From NCBI RefSeq assembly GCF_001012825.1, contig NZ_LCZJ02000033.1, forward strand, positions 528,065 through 592,064: 64,000 nucleotides of DNA, read 5' to 3'. The notes under the pieces are model-generated. The model did no database searches. It saw only the letters and a program-made list of their open reading frames with translations, and was not told the origin of the DNA. Below, in pieces: positions 1-9,202 of this stretch. Within the stretch, counting starts at the first letter, position 1; each line of letters begins with the position of its first letter. The DNA is from Paenibacillus etheri (GTDB lineage Bacteria > Bacillota > Bacilli > Paenibacillales > Paenibacillaceae). A program made the position numbers and the translations under genes.

Positions 1-673
1 GAAACTCCACCAGATCCGACATGACGATAAAACCTATACCGCCGGAGACAATCAGAAACATCACCACGATATTCACAAGCGGGTCATATACATAATCGGT
101 TAGACTCCGGAAATCCCCAAAAATATCAAATCCAGCATTATTAAACATGGACACTGCATGAAATATCCCAAAATAAATGGCCTTACCGAGCGGCATATCA
201 AATGCCCAGCGCATGGACAGCAGCACCGCTGCACAGCCTTCGATGACCAAAGAATAAATTAGTACCCTCCGGATCAGTCGAACAATTCCCTCCATAGAGC
301 CTTGGTTCATGGCTTCCTGTAGGATCAGTCTGTCCCGCAGGGAGATTTTACGTTTCATCATCATGGCAAATAAGGTGGCCATTGTCATAAACCCTAAGCC
401 GCCGACCTGGATAAGCACCATGATCACGGTTTTCCCAAAAATGGTGAATGTCGTCCCGGTGTCCAGCACCACAAGTCCTGTCACACAGGTTGCTGATGTT
501 GCAGTAAACAACGCATCAATAAAACTCACAGCATTCCCGTTGGTACTCGATATGGGAAGCATAAGGAGCAAGGCTCCAATCAGAATAATAGATGCAAAAC
601 CAAGCACCAAAATCTGAGGCGGAGAGAGCTTCAGGAACTTTGATTCAGAAACCCTGCGAAACTGTGAAGCCAC
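1..673 (-). CDS. ktrB: Potassium uptake channel subunit KtrB/TrkH family (3' end outside window)
   Basis: Membrane pore of a Ktr-type K+ uptake system, which in the family works with a cytoplasmic RCK subunit (KtrA/KtrC). Only the first 224 residues are present; the C-terminus lies beyond position 1. Visible are a hydrophobic helix at about 20-40, the first pore loop with filter TCVTGL at residues 62-67, and the second pore motif NNAGFD at 178-183, both diagnostic of TrkH/KtrB. I chose the GTG at 673 because AAGGTGAG lies 4 nt upstream; an in-frame GTG at 682 is possible. Transcription should start at the promoter at 935-963 and pass through the c-di-AMP riboswitch, so expression is likely shut off when c-di-AMP is high. 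KtrB versus KtrD cannot be told apart here. Confidence 0.9.
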   Translation of the reverse strand, partial: MASQFRRVSESKFLKLSPPQILVLGFASIILIGALLLMLPISSTNGNAVSFIDALFTATSATCVTGLVVLDTGTTFTIFGKTVIMVLIQVGGLGFMTMATLFAMMMKRKISLRDRLILQEAMNQGSMEGIVRLIRRVLIYSLVIEGCAAVLLSMRWAFDMPLGKAIYFGIFHAVSMFNNAGFDIFGDFRSLTDYVYDPLVNIVVMFLIVSGGIGFIVMSDLVEF

Positions 674-711
674 TACGCTCACCTTCTTATCTTAATTTAA
701 AAAAACCCAAC

Positions 712-738
712 AAAAAAAGCACTGGAAAACCAATGCTA
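712..738 (-). terminator. Rho-independent terminator of the c-di-AMP riboswitch
   Basis: On the minus strand AGCATTGG-TTTT-CCAGTGCT forms an 8-bp stem with one G-U pair, followed directly by seven T. It lies between the aptamer and ktrB, so it is probably the expression platform. Confidence 0.8.
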
Positions 739-761
739 CCCTTGGTTCCTGCAGTAAATTA

Positions 762-912
762 GCCTACGAGGTTAGCTGACGGATTCGGACTGTGCAGGCT
801 GCCCTATTCGTTCCTAGAACGAAATTCACCCCTGATGAATAAAGACACCTTTTACGGCGTATACTCATCTTTTCATTACTTCTTATGGTTCCCCCGTTTT
901 CACCTGAAATTC
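762..912 (-). promoter_or_regulatory. Cyclic di-AMP riboswitch (ydaO-yuaA class)
   Basis: Read on the minus strand, the conserved blocks of the ydaO-yuaA RNA occur in order: GGGGGAACCA near the 5' end, then GGGGTGAA, TAGGG, and finally TCCGAATCCGTCAGC plus TAACCTCGTAGGC. The order and spacing match the family, and a terminator follows. In Bacillus, c-di-AMP binding to this RNA stops transcription of K+ uptake genes, which fits the ktrB gene immediately downstream. Exact ends are approximate. Confidence 0.92.
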
Positions 913-934
913 GGCTATATACAATTGCATACAA

Positions 935-963
935 ATTATATATGTTATTTCGATAAATCACAA
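935..963 (-). promoter_or_regulatory. Sigma-A promoter for the riboswitch-ktrB transcript
   Basis: On the minus strand TTGTGA (958-963) and TATAAT (935-940) are separated by 17 bp. Start of transcription would fall about 20 nt before the conserved riboswitch core. Confidence 0.7.
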
Positions 964-1175
964 AGACACAATTAATGGTGAATTCATATGAAAAATGCGG
1001 TTTGGAGAGAATGCGCCATAAGGAGTGCCTTTTCTCATCACTTTTCCGTGTTTTCCCTGCAATTGCATCGATTTTCATGAAAAATGAAGAAATGATCACT
1101 TTAAATTCATGGTATATATTCAGTTACCTATTCTATAATATCTCTATTACCCATAAAAAGAATATACGATGATTT

Positions 1176-1205
1176 TTGTAACTATCATGGTACTAATACT
1201 ATAAT
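1176..1205 (+). promoter_or_regulatory. Sigma-A-like promoter of the CPBP protease gene
   Basis: TTGTAA (1176-1181) and a perfect TATAAT (1200-1205) with an 18-bp spacer, about 36 bp before the start codon at 1242. Nothing else coding is seen between 964 and 1241. Confidence 0.6.
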
Positions 1206-1241
1206 GGAACATAACATTGTCAGTTTACAAGGAGGCGTTAC

Positions 1242-2927
1242 ATGAATCCCGTTGGCCAGCCCTTACAGCAACGTGCCCTCTCCAAGAGGCTCATCATCTC
1301 GGGCATGATCGGTCTTATTCTATTTATTATGTTTCAGATTGCTCCCTCGGTGCTAAATAGCCCTGCCGGGGAAGATACTACCATTATCAGCAAGACGGAA
1401 GCCCGCGACAAAGCGATATCATTCGCAGAACAAAAGCTAAACTACACCAAAGAACCAACTGATCAGTGGAATGTACTGTACGAAACGGACTCTTCCTTTT
1501 ACGGTTATATGTCCCGCGAGAAGCTTTTGGAGGACTATACAAAAAAGAAATTGGATCAACGATATCCTTTTGACATCTTTCGTGTAACACTTAGTCCTTC
1601 AGCGGAACAAGAGCCCCTGATCTCCGTTGACCTCAATATGTATACTGGGGCAGTTGTCGCTTTCACACAAGGTGCAGAAGGATCAGGTGCCGGATTACCA
1701 AGCACTGTATCCACCAGCGCAAAAGAAGAGGACAAGGGTACTGCCTTATCACTAGCACAAAAAGAAAATCTTGCCCGTCCCTGGCTTCAGGAATGGGATG
1801 TGAATCCCGCTAAGCTGCAAATTGAATCGAATATGGGAAACTATGGGCTCGTGTATACTGATCGTTCGGTTCAGATCGGCGAATCCTTGCTGCACTATTA
1901 TTTCGATTTCGCTGGCGAACAGGTATCCAGCTTTAAAGCAGGATTCTCTGCTCCAGCCTGGCATACCTCCTACGTGAAGGACCAGACCTCTCTCGCGGAA
2001 AAGCTTACTCTGTTCGGCTACGGTCTGCCTACCTTAGCTTTAGGAATTCTGGCACTCATCTACAGCATACTTAGAAGAGAACACACCTCTTTTAAGCGAG
2101 GAATATTCCTTAGCTCGGCTTATTTTGTAATCATGATGATCAGCACCTATAATATGCTTCCTGAATCCTCAGGCGAAGGACTCGAGGCTCAGATAACTTC
2201 CGTCATTATGTTCATCATTTATGCCTTATATAGCCTTCTAATGTCCTCCCTGCTCTATTTCTCTCTAGTTGGCGGCGACGGCCTCTGGAAAAAAGAAGAG
2301 GGGATGAATCCATGGCCCCGTGCCAAAGAGCCTGGCTATGGAAAATACGTGCTGGATAGTATCCGAGCTGGATACATCTGGGCATTCGTACTGCTAGGGG
2401 TGCAGACCCTTATGTTCATCGTATTATCATTTACTTTACAGAACTGGTCCACTACTGACGCTACTCAATCTCCTTACAACATGAGATATGCTTGGCTGCT
2501 GCCCATCGTTGCATGGCTCGCTGGTTTATCCGAGGAAGCTATTTATCGTTTTTTCGGAATCCCTATGTTGAAAAAAGTATTCCGCAGCACGTTCATTGCT
2601 TGCCTGATCACTACGCTGGTCTGGGCGTTTGGTCATACGTTGTATCCGATCTATCCCATCAGTTCCCGTCCTATTGAGCTGACCGTGATCGGGCTGCTCT
2701 TTAGCTATATTTTCCTTCGTTACGGCTTTATTGCCGTCATGTTCAGTCACGTCGTGTTTGACAGCATTCTGATGGGCGCTACGCTGATCTTTATGAAGGA
2801 AAGCGTGAATGTAGGGGCTGGTATCTTCGCGATTATCATGCCGTTCATAGTCGCCTATATCGTCTACCGGTTTAATCCGCCGCAAAAATCAGAACCTAAG
2901 CCGGTTGAACCTACATCAATAAGTTAA
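1242..2927 (+). CDS. CPBP family intramembrane metalloprotease
   Basis: Membrane protein of 561 residues with the three CPBP (Abi/CaaX protease) motifs in the C-terminal third: SEEAIYR with the paired glutamates and arginine, FGHTLYP with a metal-binding His, and FSHVVFD with His and Asp. The N-terminal part has one membrane helix (about 16-36) followed by a roughly 200-residue extracytoplasmic region of no recognised family, then several helices leading into the protease core. This large N-terminal domain makes it about twice the length of the minimal family. Start chosen at an ATG preceded by AAGGAGG at a good distance. In the family such proteins cleave membrane peptides or prenylated substrates; the substrate here is unknown. 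Monocistronic, closed by the terminator at 2961. Confidence 0.85.
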   Translation: MNPVGQPLQQRALSKRLIISGMIGLILFIMFQIAPSVLNSPAGEDTTIISKTEARDKAISFAEQKLNYTKEPTDQWNVLYETDSSFYGYMSREKLLEDYTKKKLDQRYPFDIFRVTLSPSAEQEPLISVDLNMYTGAVVAFTQGAEGSGAGLPSTVSTSAKEEDKGTALSLAQKENLARPWLQEWDVNPAKLQIESNMGNYGLVYTDRSVQIGESLLHYYFDFAGEQVSSFKAGFSAPAWHTSYVKDQTSLAEKLTLFGYGLPTLALGILALIYSILRREHTSFKRGIFLSSAYFVIMMISTYNMLPESSGEGLEAQITSVIMFIIYALYSLLMSSLLYFSLVGGDGLWKKEEGMNPWPRAKEPGYGKYVLDSIRAGYIWAFVLLGVQTLMFIVLSFTLQNWSTTDATQSPYNMRYAWLLPIVAWLAGLSEEAIYRFFGIPMLKKVFRSTFIACLITTLVWAFGHTLYPIYPISSRPIELTVIGLLFSYIFLRYGFIAVMFSHVVFDSILMGATLIFMKESVNVGAGIFAIIMPFIVAYIVYRFNPPQKSEPKPVEPTSIS

Positions 2928-2960
2928 AGAAGTAACGGGGCGATACCCGATAAAGAAAAA

Positions 2961-2999
2961 AGGTGTCACAGCAGAAAACTGCTATGACACCTTTTTTTA
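2961..2999. terminator. Bidirectional terminator between the CPBP gene and uvrC
   Basis: AGGTGTCACAGCAG and CTGCTATGACACCT flank a short AAAA loop with one mismatch; T-run on the plus side (ttttttta) and A-run on the other, so it can end both convergent genes. Confidence 0.85.
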
Positions 3000-3032
3000 T
3001 TTACGTATACATCATTCCAGCATTTCGAATGC

Positions 3033-4985
3033 CTATGTCGCTGGCTCTTCATCCTTGAGCGCCTCAAGAATTTGACTAGCCAACTTTTCGCCAATAGAAA
3101 GTGATTTGAAATCCTCGATGGAGGCTTCTTTAATTTTCTTTAGCGATCCGAAATGCTTAAGCAGTGCCTTGCGCCGCTTTTCGCCTATACCTGGTATGGA
3201 GTCCAGTTTAGAGGTAACCATGGACTTCCCACGTTGTTCACGGTGGAAGGTGATAGCGAACCTATGCACCTCATCCTGAATTCGCTGCAACAAGTAAAAT
3301 TCCTGACTATCCCGAGCCAAAGCGACAGGTTCTGGCGGATCTCCAACCAAAAGCTGAGCCGTCTTATGCTTATCATCCTTAACGAGACCACAGACCGGAA
3401 TGAATAACCCCAGCTCATTCTCCAAAATATCAATGGCTGAGGATATCTGCCCTTTACCACCATCGACTACGATAAGATCCGGTATCGGCAGGTTTTCTTT
3501 CAGCACCCGTTCATACCGCCGCCTGATGACCTCGCGCATGGTTCCATAATCATCCGCACCCACTACCGTACGAACCTTATATTTACGATACTCTTTTCGT
3601 GCGGGCTTGCCATCAATGAAGACAACCATCGCAGAGACCGGATTGGTCCCTTGAATATTCGAGTTATCGAACGCCTCGATCCGGCTTAAGCGTTCGAGAC
3701 CCAAGCTCTCACCTAAGCTTATTGCAGCACCAGAGGTACGTACTTCATCTCGTTCAATAAGCCGGAACTTCTCGTCGATTGCGACTGTTGCATTTTGGCA
3801 GGCCATACCGACCATCTGCTTCTTGAGGCCACGCTGTGGCACTAGTACTTTCGTGCCGAGCCACTCCTGTAGAATAGAGGCGCCACCTGCGGCATCAACG
3901 ACACCTGCTGCTGATGCTTCAGCAGCGGCCATTTCACGCGCCTCAGCTTCTTCAGGCGATTCGGGGGTATCTTCCCCCTTTTGTAGATCTTCTTCGGCTG
4001 GAGCAGCAATGATAATCGCAGGTTTTGCTTCTTTATCAACTGCCGCTTCCTCGTCAAGCACATCCGGCAGAAGAATCTCTTGCGGCAGGGCTGGATTATC
4101 ACTGTAATACTGCGTCACATAAGACATAAAGTCACTATAGGCTTCCCCATAGAACGGAAAGACGGAAGAGTGGCGCTGAATCATCTTCCCTTGTCTCATG
4201 TACAGAATCTGTACACACATCCATCCCTTGTCTACCGCATAACCAAATACATCACGGTCCTTAGTATCTGTAGTGTTAATCTTCTGTTTCTCCATCAAGG
4301 CATCAATATGGATAATTTGATCCCGAAGTTCCTTCGCCCGTTCAAAATATAATTCCTCAGCAGCTTCCTGCATCTTCTGCTGTAAATCCTTCTTAACCGC
4401 ATCATGACCTCCGCTCAGAAAAGCAGCGATATCTTGCGTAATCTGCTCATACTCAGATTTCTGCACTTCCTTCTCACACGGCGCCAAGCATTGACCCATG
4501 TGATAGTAAAGGCAGACCTCCTTTGGCATTACGCCACATTTACGGAGCGGATACATACGATCGAGAAGCTTTTTCGTTTGCTGTGCAGCATAACCATTAG
4601 GATAAGGGCCGAAATATTTTGCTTTATCTTTAATCACCCGACGTGTAACTTCAAGCCGTGGGTGAGTTTCATTCGTTATTTTGATATAAGGAAATGTCTT
4701 ATCGTCCTTCAGAAGTACGTTATAACGCGGCATATGCTTCTTAATCAGATTGCACTCGAGAATGAGCGCTTCCATGTTGCTGGACGTAACAATATATTCG
4801 AAATCAGCAATGTTAGCGACAAGCCGCTGAGTTTTACCATTATGACTGCCTGTAAAATAAGAGCGAACCCGATTCTTAAGTACCTTCGCCTTGCCTACAT
4901 AAATAATTGTGCCTTCTTCATTCTTCATCAGATAGCACCCGGGCAGGTCGGGTAATAGAGCTAGTTTGTTGCGGATATTGTCCAA
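3033..4985 (-). CDS. uvrC: Excinuclease ABC subunit C
   Basis: Nuclease subunit of UvrABC nucleotide excision repair, making both incisions around a DNA lesion. Domains in order: GIY-YIG nuclease at about 14-92 (GCY 16-18, YVGKAK 29-34), four cysteines at 150, 158, 166 and 170 in the arrangement reported to hold a Fe-S cluster in UvrC, a UVR/UvrB-binding motif at about 198-233, the RNase H-like 5' nuclease domain ([14 protein letters not shown]), and tandem helix-hairpin-helix at the end ([10 protein letters not shown]). Length 650 against about 590-610 in relatives: residues about 312-370 are an alanine- and glutamate-rich low-complexity insert before the RNase H domain. TTG start, preceded by GGAGGGG. 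Stands alone, convergent to the CPBP gene. Confidence 0.96.
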   Translation of the reverse strand: MDNIRNKLALLPDLPGCYLMKNEEGTIIYVGKAKVLKNRVRSYFTGSHNGKTQRLVANIADFEYIVTSSNMEALILECNLIKKHMPRYNVLLKDDKTFPYIKITNETHPRLEVTRRVIKDKAKYFGPYPNGYAAQQTKKLLDRMYPLRKCGVMPKEVCLYYHMGQCLAPCEKEVQKSEYEQITQDIAAFLSGGHDAVKKDLQQKMQEAAEELYFERAKELRDQIIHIDALMEKQKINTTDTKDRDVFGYAVDKGWMCVQILYMRQGKMIQRHSSVFPFYGEAYSDFMSYVTQYYSDNPALPQEILLPDVLDEEAAVDKEAKPAIIIAAPAEEDLQKGEDTPESPEEAEAREMAAAEASAAGVVDAAGGASILQEWLGTKVLVPQRGLKKQMVGMACQNATVAIDEKFRLIERDEVRTSGAAISLGESLGLERLSRIEAFDNSNIQGTNPVSAMVVFIDGKPARKEYRKYKVRTVVGADDYGTMREVIRRRYERVLKENLPIPDLIVVDGGKGQISSAIDILENELGLFIPVCGLVKDDKHKTAQLLVGDPPEPVALARDSQEFYLLQRIQDEVHRFAITFHREQRGKSMVTSKLDSIPGIGEKRRKALLKHFGSLKKIKEASIEDFKSLSIGEKLASQILEALKDEEPAT

Positions 4986-5035
4986 AATGATCCCCTCCAG
5001 CTAAATTGGACCCATAATTAATTGGCATTCAGCAC

Positions 5036-5066
5036 ACAAAACGCCTCCGGAATGAACCGAAGGCGC
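5036..5066 (-). terminator. Terminator after trxA
   Basis: Minus strand CGCCTTCGG-TTCATT-CCGGAGGCG, one G-U pair, followed by TTTT. It separates trxA from uvrC downstream. Confidence 0.65.
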
Positions 5067-5106
5067 TGAGCGGCAGGGCCAAGGCCCGAACAGTAGCATT
5101 TAACAA

Positions 5107-5424
5107 TTATTGATGTTTAGCTACGATATTTTTCAGGGATTCTTTGGAGTTCAATCCCACAACTTTATCTACCGGTTGACCGTCTTTAAAGAAGATCAGG
5201 GTTGGGATACTCATAACGCCAAAACGGGAAGCCGTTTCCGGATTCTCATCCACATTCAATTTTGCAATTTTCACGCTGTCTCCCAGCTCTGCGGACAATT
5301 CGTCCAAGATTGGAGCAATCATCTTACAAGGACCACACCAAGGAGCCCAGAAGTCTACTACTACAGTACCTTGACCTTCCACTTCGTTACTGAAGGTTTG
5401 GTCAGACACGTTCACGATAGCCAT
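5107..5424 (-). CDS. trxA: Thioredoxin
   Basis: Cytoplasmic dithiol reductant of 105 residues, the usual length for bacterial thioredoxin 1. Active site WCGPC at 29-33 and the cis-proline motif IPT (Pro74) are both present; the fold is uninterrupted from MAIVNV to the C-terminal helix. It reduces ribonucleotide reductase and other oxidised proteins and is recycled by thioredoxin reductase, which is not in the window. ATG start with GAGGAGGAAC upstream. The leader just before the ribosome site reads CGTAAAACTTT, the same end as the hairpin repeats found before hemQ and two other genes. Confidence 0.97.
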   Translation of the reverse strand: MAIVNVSDQTFSNEVEGQGTVVVDFWAPWCGPCKMIAPILDELSAELGDSVKIAKLNVDENPETASRFGVMSIPTLIFFKDGQPVDKVVGLNSKESLKNIVAKHQ

Positions 5425-5570
5425 GATATTGTTCCTCCTCTAAAGTTTTACGAAACATTACTCCATTCTAAACCAAAGCTTAGTTTATGGAATCTGCTCC
5501 GAAAATATAAGTTAATAAATTGTTTCATGTAATATGATAACCAAATTACCACTTACCGACACAATTCCAG

Positions 5571-5599
5571 TATAACATATCTTTAAGGGATATGTTATA
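5571..5599. repeat. Perfect 11-bp inverted repeat, possible operator
   Basis: TATAACATATC, 7-bp spacer, GATATGTTATA. It lies between divergent trxA and the YqzM-like gene (gap 5425-5782, no gene seen). Both arms are AT-rich, no T-run follows, so an operator is more likely than a terminator. Binding protein unknown. Confidence 0.5.
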
Positions 5600-5782
5600 T
5601 ATCACATACAATTATATTGCTCTCAAACTAATTTTATTTACGTTACTCTTTTCTTTACAACCTCCCCAGCCTTTCGGTATACTCTAAGAAAGCGCATTAA
5701 ATGTCAATGACTTATTTCATAATGGTCAACTCAATTTGCATCTTAACAATACAGGCATTGTCCCTGTAAGGAGGCAGAAGCT

Positions 5783-5938
5783 ATGGATGTCAACGCGCAA
5801 GTACGGGACCCACGAGAACATATCAACGAAGAACCCCGCAATGATCTAGGTGATTTAATGAATGGATTTTTCGGAATGACTGCATTTATGACCGTTGTCT
5901 TTTTCGGCATGGTTATCATTAAGTTCATTACGGAGTAA
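5783..5938 (+). CDS. YqzM-like single-span membrane mini-protein
   Basis: Fifty-one residues, too short for most gene callers. Begins MDVNAQVRDPREH, an acidic/polar N-terminus, followed by one hydrophobic stretch (about 28-47, FFGMTAFMTVVFFGMVIIKF) and ends in ITE. The charged head plus single C-terminal helix and length resemble the YqzM family of Bacillales, whose function is unknown. Start is well supported: AAGGAGG at 5769-5775, 7 nt before the ATG, and a strong terminator follows the stop. Assignment to YqzM rests on memory of the family's pattern, so the name is less sure than the gene. Confidence 0.7.
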   Translation: MDVNAQVRDPREHINEEPRNDLGDLMNGFFGMTAFMTVVFFGMVIIKFITE

Positions 5939-5960
5939 GGGAGTCATCGCAATATAAACA

Positions 5961-6010
5961 GAGGCTGTCTCAACAGTAGTGAATGCTACTAATGGGGTGG
6001 CTTCTTTTTT
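5961..6010 (+). terminator. Terminator after the YqzM-like gene
   Basis: An outer stem GAGGCTGTCTC / GGGGTGGCTTC (with G-U pairs) carries an inner AGTAG / CTACT stem, followed by TTTTTT. Confidence 0.75.
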
Positions 6011-6030
6011 GTGAGTAATTAGGGAAACAG

Positions 6031-6069
6031 AGAGCAGCGACCCTCCAATAAAAGGAGAATCGCTGCTCT
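6031..6069. terminator. Hairpin between the YqzM-like gene and dnaI
   Basis: AGAGCAGCGA and TCGCTGCTCT pair perfectly around an inner CCTCC / GGAG; T content is modest on both sides. Likely ends dnaI on the minus strand. Confidence 0.6.
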
Positions 6070-6100
6070 TTCGAATTTTTCGGTTGTGAATATTTCAAGA

Positions 6101-7057
6101 TTATCTAATCGTCCCCCGTTGATTCTCCCCATGCAGTGGAATAACATCCACAAAAGGAGCAATACGATCCATCAAACGTTGGCCTTTATAAATTTCCTCG
6201 CCATCCTTGCTAGTGAAGCTAAGGTGCTTCTCCAAACCATCCAGTGGATAATTCGAGGTATAGAAGGTTGGTTTACGGTTCATCCTATAATTCAGAATCG
6301 CACCAAGCACATGATCACGCGCCCAAGGATTCAAGTTCTCCGCACCGATATCATCAAAAATAAGTAAATCGCAGTTTTTCATCGTATCCACGGTTTCCTT
6401 CATCTTCTGGCCGTCCATCATGATCGACTTCAAATCCTCGATAAAATCTGGCATATATACGATAACTCCAGTATAGCCGGCAACAGCAAGCTCATGGAGC
6501 AAGTAACACATCAGAAACGTCTTACCTGTTCCGAAAGTCCCATGTAAATAAATCCCGCGCGAGGTCAGACCCTCTTCTTTAACGCTCGTGATATAATCAA
6601 ATATTTTATTAACCGCTGAGACCCGGCGTGGATCCTTGCCCATAATATCTATTTCATCATAACCGCCATTAAGCACACGCTCGTCCACATAAAAGCTACG
6701 GATACGTTTGCGGATGTTATCCTGATTATCCTGTGCCACTTTAAGTCGGCATGCCGTCTTGCGTTCATATAAGTCCGCCGAACCATTCACGCTCTCTACC
6801 GTAAGTTTGCTAAAGTGACCAGGGAAATCATTCGGACATTTCTCTAGACCCGGACAGTTCGCACAGTTGCGGCTTTCCTCTACATATTGATACAGGCGGC
6901 TCATATGAAGCCGCAGTCGCGAATCGTCCAGCTCAGGATGTTCGGACTGTAATGCCTTCACAAGTGGATGATTGAATAACTCCTGTTCAAGATCGCGTTG
7001 ACGCTGCCGTAGAGTTGGATTGTTGATCGAACGAAGCACATCGCCCATAGACTCCAT
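6101..7057 (-). CDS. dnaI: Primosomal protein DnaI (helicase loader)
   Basis: AAA+ ATPase that loads the replicative helicase (DnaC in Bacillus) at origins and restart sites. Walker A GTFGTGKT at 173-180, Walker B LLIFDD at 231-236. The N-terminal third holds the zinc-binding helicase-interaction region with cysteines 65, 68 and 74 (CANCPGLEKC) and a further Cys103, as in Bacillus DnaI. Length 318 is typical. ATG start 13 nt after GAGAGGTGG. It follows dnaB by 18 bp, so the two are co-transcribed, the usual arrangement in Bacillales. Confidence 0.95.
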   Translation of the reverse strand: MESMGDVLRSINNPTLRQRQRDLEQELFNHPLVKALQSEHPELDDSRLRLHMSRLYQYVEESRNCANCPGLEKCPNDFPGHFSKLTVESVNGSADLYERKTACRLKVAQDNQDNIRKRIRSFYVDERVLNGGYDEIDIMGKDPRRVSAVNKIFDYITSVKEEGLTSRGIYLHGTFGTGKTFLMCYLLHELAVAGYTGVIVYMPDFIEDLKSIMMDGQKMKETVDTMKNCDLLIFDDIGAENLNPWARDHVLGAILNYRMNRKPTFYTSNYPLDGLEKHLSFTSKDGEEIYKGQRLMDRIAPFVDVIPLHGENQRGTIR

Positions 7058-7075
7058 AGTTCCACCTCTCTTTCA

Positions 7076-8614
7076 TTACGGCGCTTGAGAAACGCCTTTT
7101 TTCTTGTTAGCCTTAATTTCCGCCGCTTTCTTCATCATCGCCGCGAATTCCTCTTCCGATACCGTTCCGGCACTTCCATCGTCCAGCACAATCGGAATTT
7201 CCGGTTTAGCGGATCGGCCTGTATTTTTGGCATATGAACGTGATCTAGATCCTGCCGCCGTGTTAGTTGTGGCTCCCTTGCCTTTCACTTTGGACTGATC
7301 CCTGATATATTTTACAGCCTTTTCGTAGGTGTTCACCTGTTTAACCAGCATATTGGAAGCGATGGCCTCCACAAAATTTCTGTTCATTCGCTGTTCTCCA
7401 CCTGAGGCAACCATAGTCATTAAATAATGAATAAGTACATTGATTACTTCACCGCTCAGCTTATAGTTCAAATCTATCTTCTCGAACATATCCATCAAAT
7501 GACTGGGTACTGCACCTGGGAAAAAGGTTTGAAGCAGCCGTGTATAAGGTTCGTTCCGCAGCATCATATTATATTGGTGAATGTCACATTTGGACAAAAA
7601 TTGTGGTGGTACTTCTACATAATACTCCATCTCTACAGATTGCTCTGGAGGCGCTATAGAATCATCATTCTCTTCTGAGGCACTGGAACGGATAGAAACA
7701 ACCTTAGCAGCAGCAATTTCACGTTTTTCTTGTCGTTTCATATCCTGCCTGAAATGCTGGCTCGCTTTATATTGCAGTGCATCCAGTATAACCTCGCCTT
7801 CCGGTGAGAACACGCCATCTTCATCCAGCAGACGACATAAATCCTGCGGACTGAGTTCATACTTATGAGCTACATAGTTAATAACACCCATTTGAGTATG
7901 GTCAAAACGCAATTTTTCTACATGAGCCCGATTCACGGACTCCCGTGGAAAACGCAAAATAATATCGCTATATCCAATTGCTTGTTCTCCAGATTCACGC
8001 ATGCCAGGCTGACGCACAGTGGCTACTTCTGCAAGTGCCTGCTCCAGCTCATAATCAATGACATGTGTATTAAGTTGAAAAATATCATAAAAAGGCACGG
8101 AGATATTCTCTTTGCCAATGGATCTGCGACTCCACTCTTCTGGCTCTCGGTTCCAGAATTGTTCCCGTAAGGACAGCACAGCAAATTTGCCGATTTTATC
8201 GCGTAACAGCAACGTCAAATGCTGAGTGGCAAAAAAGTCAGCTGGCGATAGCGGCGGCATTAGCTCATATTCATATAAGTAATCATCGGTTTCCGGCACA
8301 TAGATTCGACAGGTCTGTAGCAGACCTACCGCTTCTAACCGGGAAGCCTGATCTATTAAATATTTGCGGCCTTTCTCATTCGGTTCAACGCCTAGCGTCA
8401 TAAATAACCTGCGCTGTTGCTCCACTCCAGAATAGCCAATGCTATCTGCCGGCACATGTTCAACCAGCAAGCGATAGAAACTGATTGCAAAAGCTCCTAC
8501 CATAGGCTGATACACAGAGCTAAGCATACGTCCATCTATAACACTAAGACCAAATTCGCGGGAAACGCAGTACCGATGATGTTCGGTGAAATGATGTAAG
8601 TTACTCATGCGCAT
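7076..8614 (-). CDS. dnaB: Replication initiation and membrane attachment protein DnaB
   Basis: DnaB of Firmicutes (not the helicase) cooperates with DnaD and DnaI to recruit the helicase at oriC and at stalled forks. The 512-residue protein has the N-terminal winged-helix region, a DnaB/DnaD-type C-terminal domain (about 355-440, with the YxxxG-like segment around NYKLSGEVINVLIHYLM) and a basic, low-complexity tail. Two methionines compete as start (MRMSN); the first lies 8 nt after AAGGGGGT and was kept. Upstream gene of dnaI in the same operon. Confidence 0.92.
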   Translation of the reverse strand: MRMSNLHHFTEHHRYCVSREFGLSVIDGRMLSSVYQPMVGAFAISFYRLLVEHVPADSIGYSGVEQQRRLFMTLGVEPNEKGRKYLIDQASRLEAVGLLQTCRIYVPETDDYLYEYELMPPLSPADFFATQHLTLLLRDKIGKFAVLSLREQFWNREPEEWSRRSIGKENISVPFYDIFQLNTHVIDYELEQALAEVATVRQPGMRESGEQAIGYSDIILRFPRESVNRAHVEKLRFDHTQMGVINYVAHKYELSPQDLCRLLDEDGVFSPEGEVILDALQYKASQHFRQDMKRQEKREIAAAKVVSIRSSASEENDDSIAPPEQSVEMEYYVEVPPQFLSKCDIHQYNMMLRNEPYTRLLQTFFPGAVPSHLMDMFEKIDLNYKLSGEVINVLIHYLMTMVASGGEQRMNRNFVEAIASNMLVKQVNTYEKAVKYIRDQSKVKGKGATTNTAAGSRSRSYAKNTGRSAKPEIPIVLDDGSAGTVSEEEFAAMMKKAAEIKANKKKGVSQAP

Positions 8615-8764
8615 CTACGGATACCCCCTTGTTTTCACGAATTCATACAGGATTCTATTCTATCACAAAATAAGAAGCGGGAAATGTAAATAAAATCCCA
8701 ATTTCGATTCTTTTCGCTATATAATCAACTTCTTTTTACGAGTTTCTACCTCTATTAAACAAGA

Positions 8765-8808
8765 AGAAACGGTTTCACTGTCCTCTAAAAGAGGAAGGTT
8801 CCGTTTCT
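8765..8808. repeat. Hairpin element AGAAACGG...CCGTTTCT, copy 1
   Basis: Outer arms AGAAACGG and CCGTTTCT, inner arms CCTCT and AGAGG with an AAA loop. The element begins AAGAAGAAACGG like the element at 10442, so the two look like copies of one short palindromic family. It lies in the gap 8615-8905, which holds no gene. Confidence 0.55.
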
Positions 8809-8858
8809 CGCAGAATTTAAAATTGATTCTTAGCGTAGAACTAAAATCTTATATGTTC

Positions 8859-8884
8859 AAAAAAACGACTCTCACATCAGAGCC
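8859..8884 (-). terminator. Terminator after the YuiB-like gene
   Basis: Minus strand GGCTCT-GATGTG-AGAGTC followed by G and seven T. Confidence 0.7.
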
Positions 8885-8905
8885 GCAGGTACTTAATTTA
8901 GATCT

Positions 8906-9202
8906 TTAAAACATCTTGTAACCGCCAAAGCGCAGCTTTTGAATGGTCCATCCACTCAGTATAGCACCTGCAAGACCAGCGATACCTGTTAAGTAATCAA
9001 CAAAGTGAAAACTGGAGAGATGCTCCCAGAGCGACATCGCGCTTCTATCCCAAATGGAATAGATTACGACGGGTAGAATAATCAGTACGAATAGATAAGC
9101 GGGAAACCAGGTTGTCTTCATTAACATGTTAAGAATAAATCCAATACCAAACATCATCACAAAGAATAAAACGGTTAGGATAAACACTGGAATAAACCCC
9201 AT
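8906..9202 (-). CDS. YuiB-like membrane protein
   Basis: Small integral membrane protein of about 98 residues with three hydrophobic stretches (roughly 3-24, 30-48 and 66-84) and a basic C-terminus (KLRFGGYKMF). The N-terminal FFVMMFGIGFILNMLMKTTW pattern is like the YuiB family. In Bacillus yuiB sits beside the NADH dehydrogenase-like yumB and reductase yumC; homologues of both lie at 10870-13368 here, which supports the name. Start: ATG at 9202 after AAGGGG (spacing a little long); an in-frame GTG at 9238 has no ribosome site. Function unknown. Confidence 0.65.
   Translation of the reverse strand: MGFIPVFILTVLFFVMMFGIGFILNMLMKTTWFPAYLFVLIILPVVIYSIWDRSAMSLWEHLSSFHFVDYLTGIAGLAGAILSGWTIQKLRFGGYKMF

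Noticed and set aside
975-1172. 65-residue plus-strand frame between ktrB and the CPBP gene
   Set aside because: Overlaps the ktrB promoter and lacks a ribosome site; composition looks random.
4404-4955. 183-residue plus-strand frame
   Set aside because: Lies entirely antisense to uvrC and has no ribosome site or recognisable protein.
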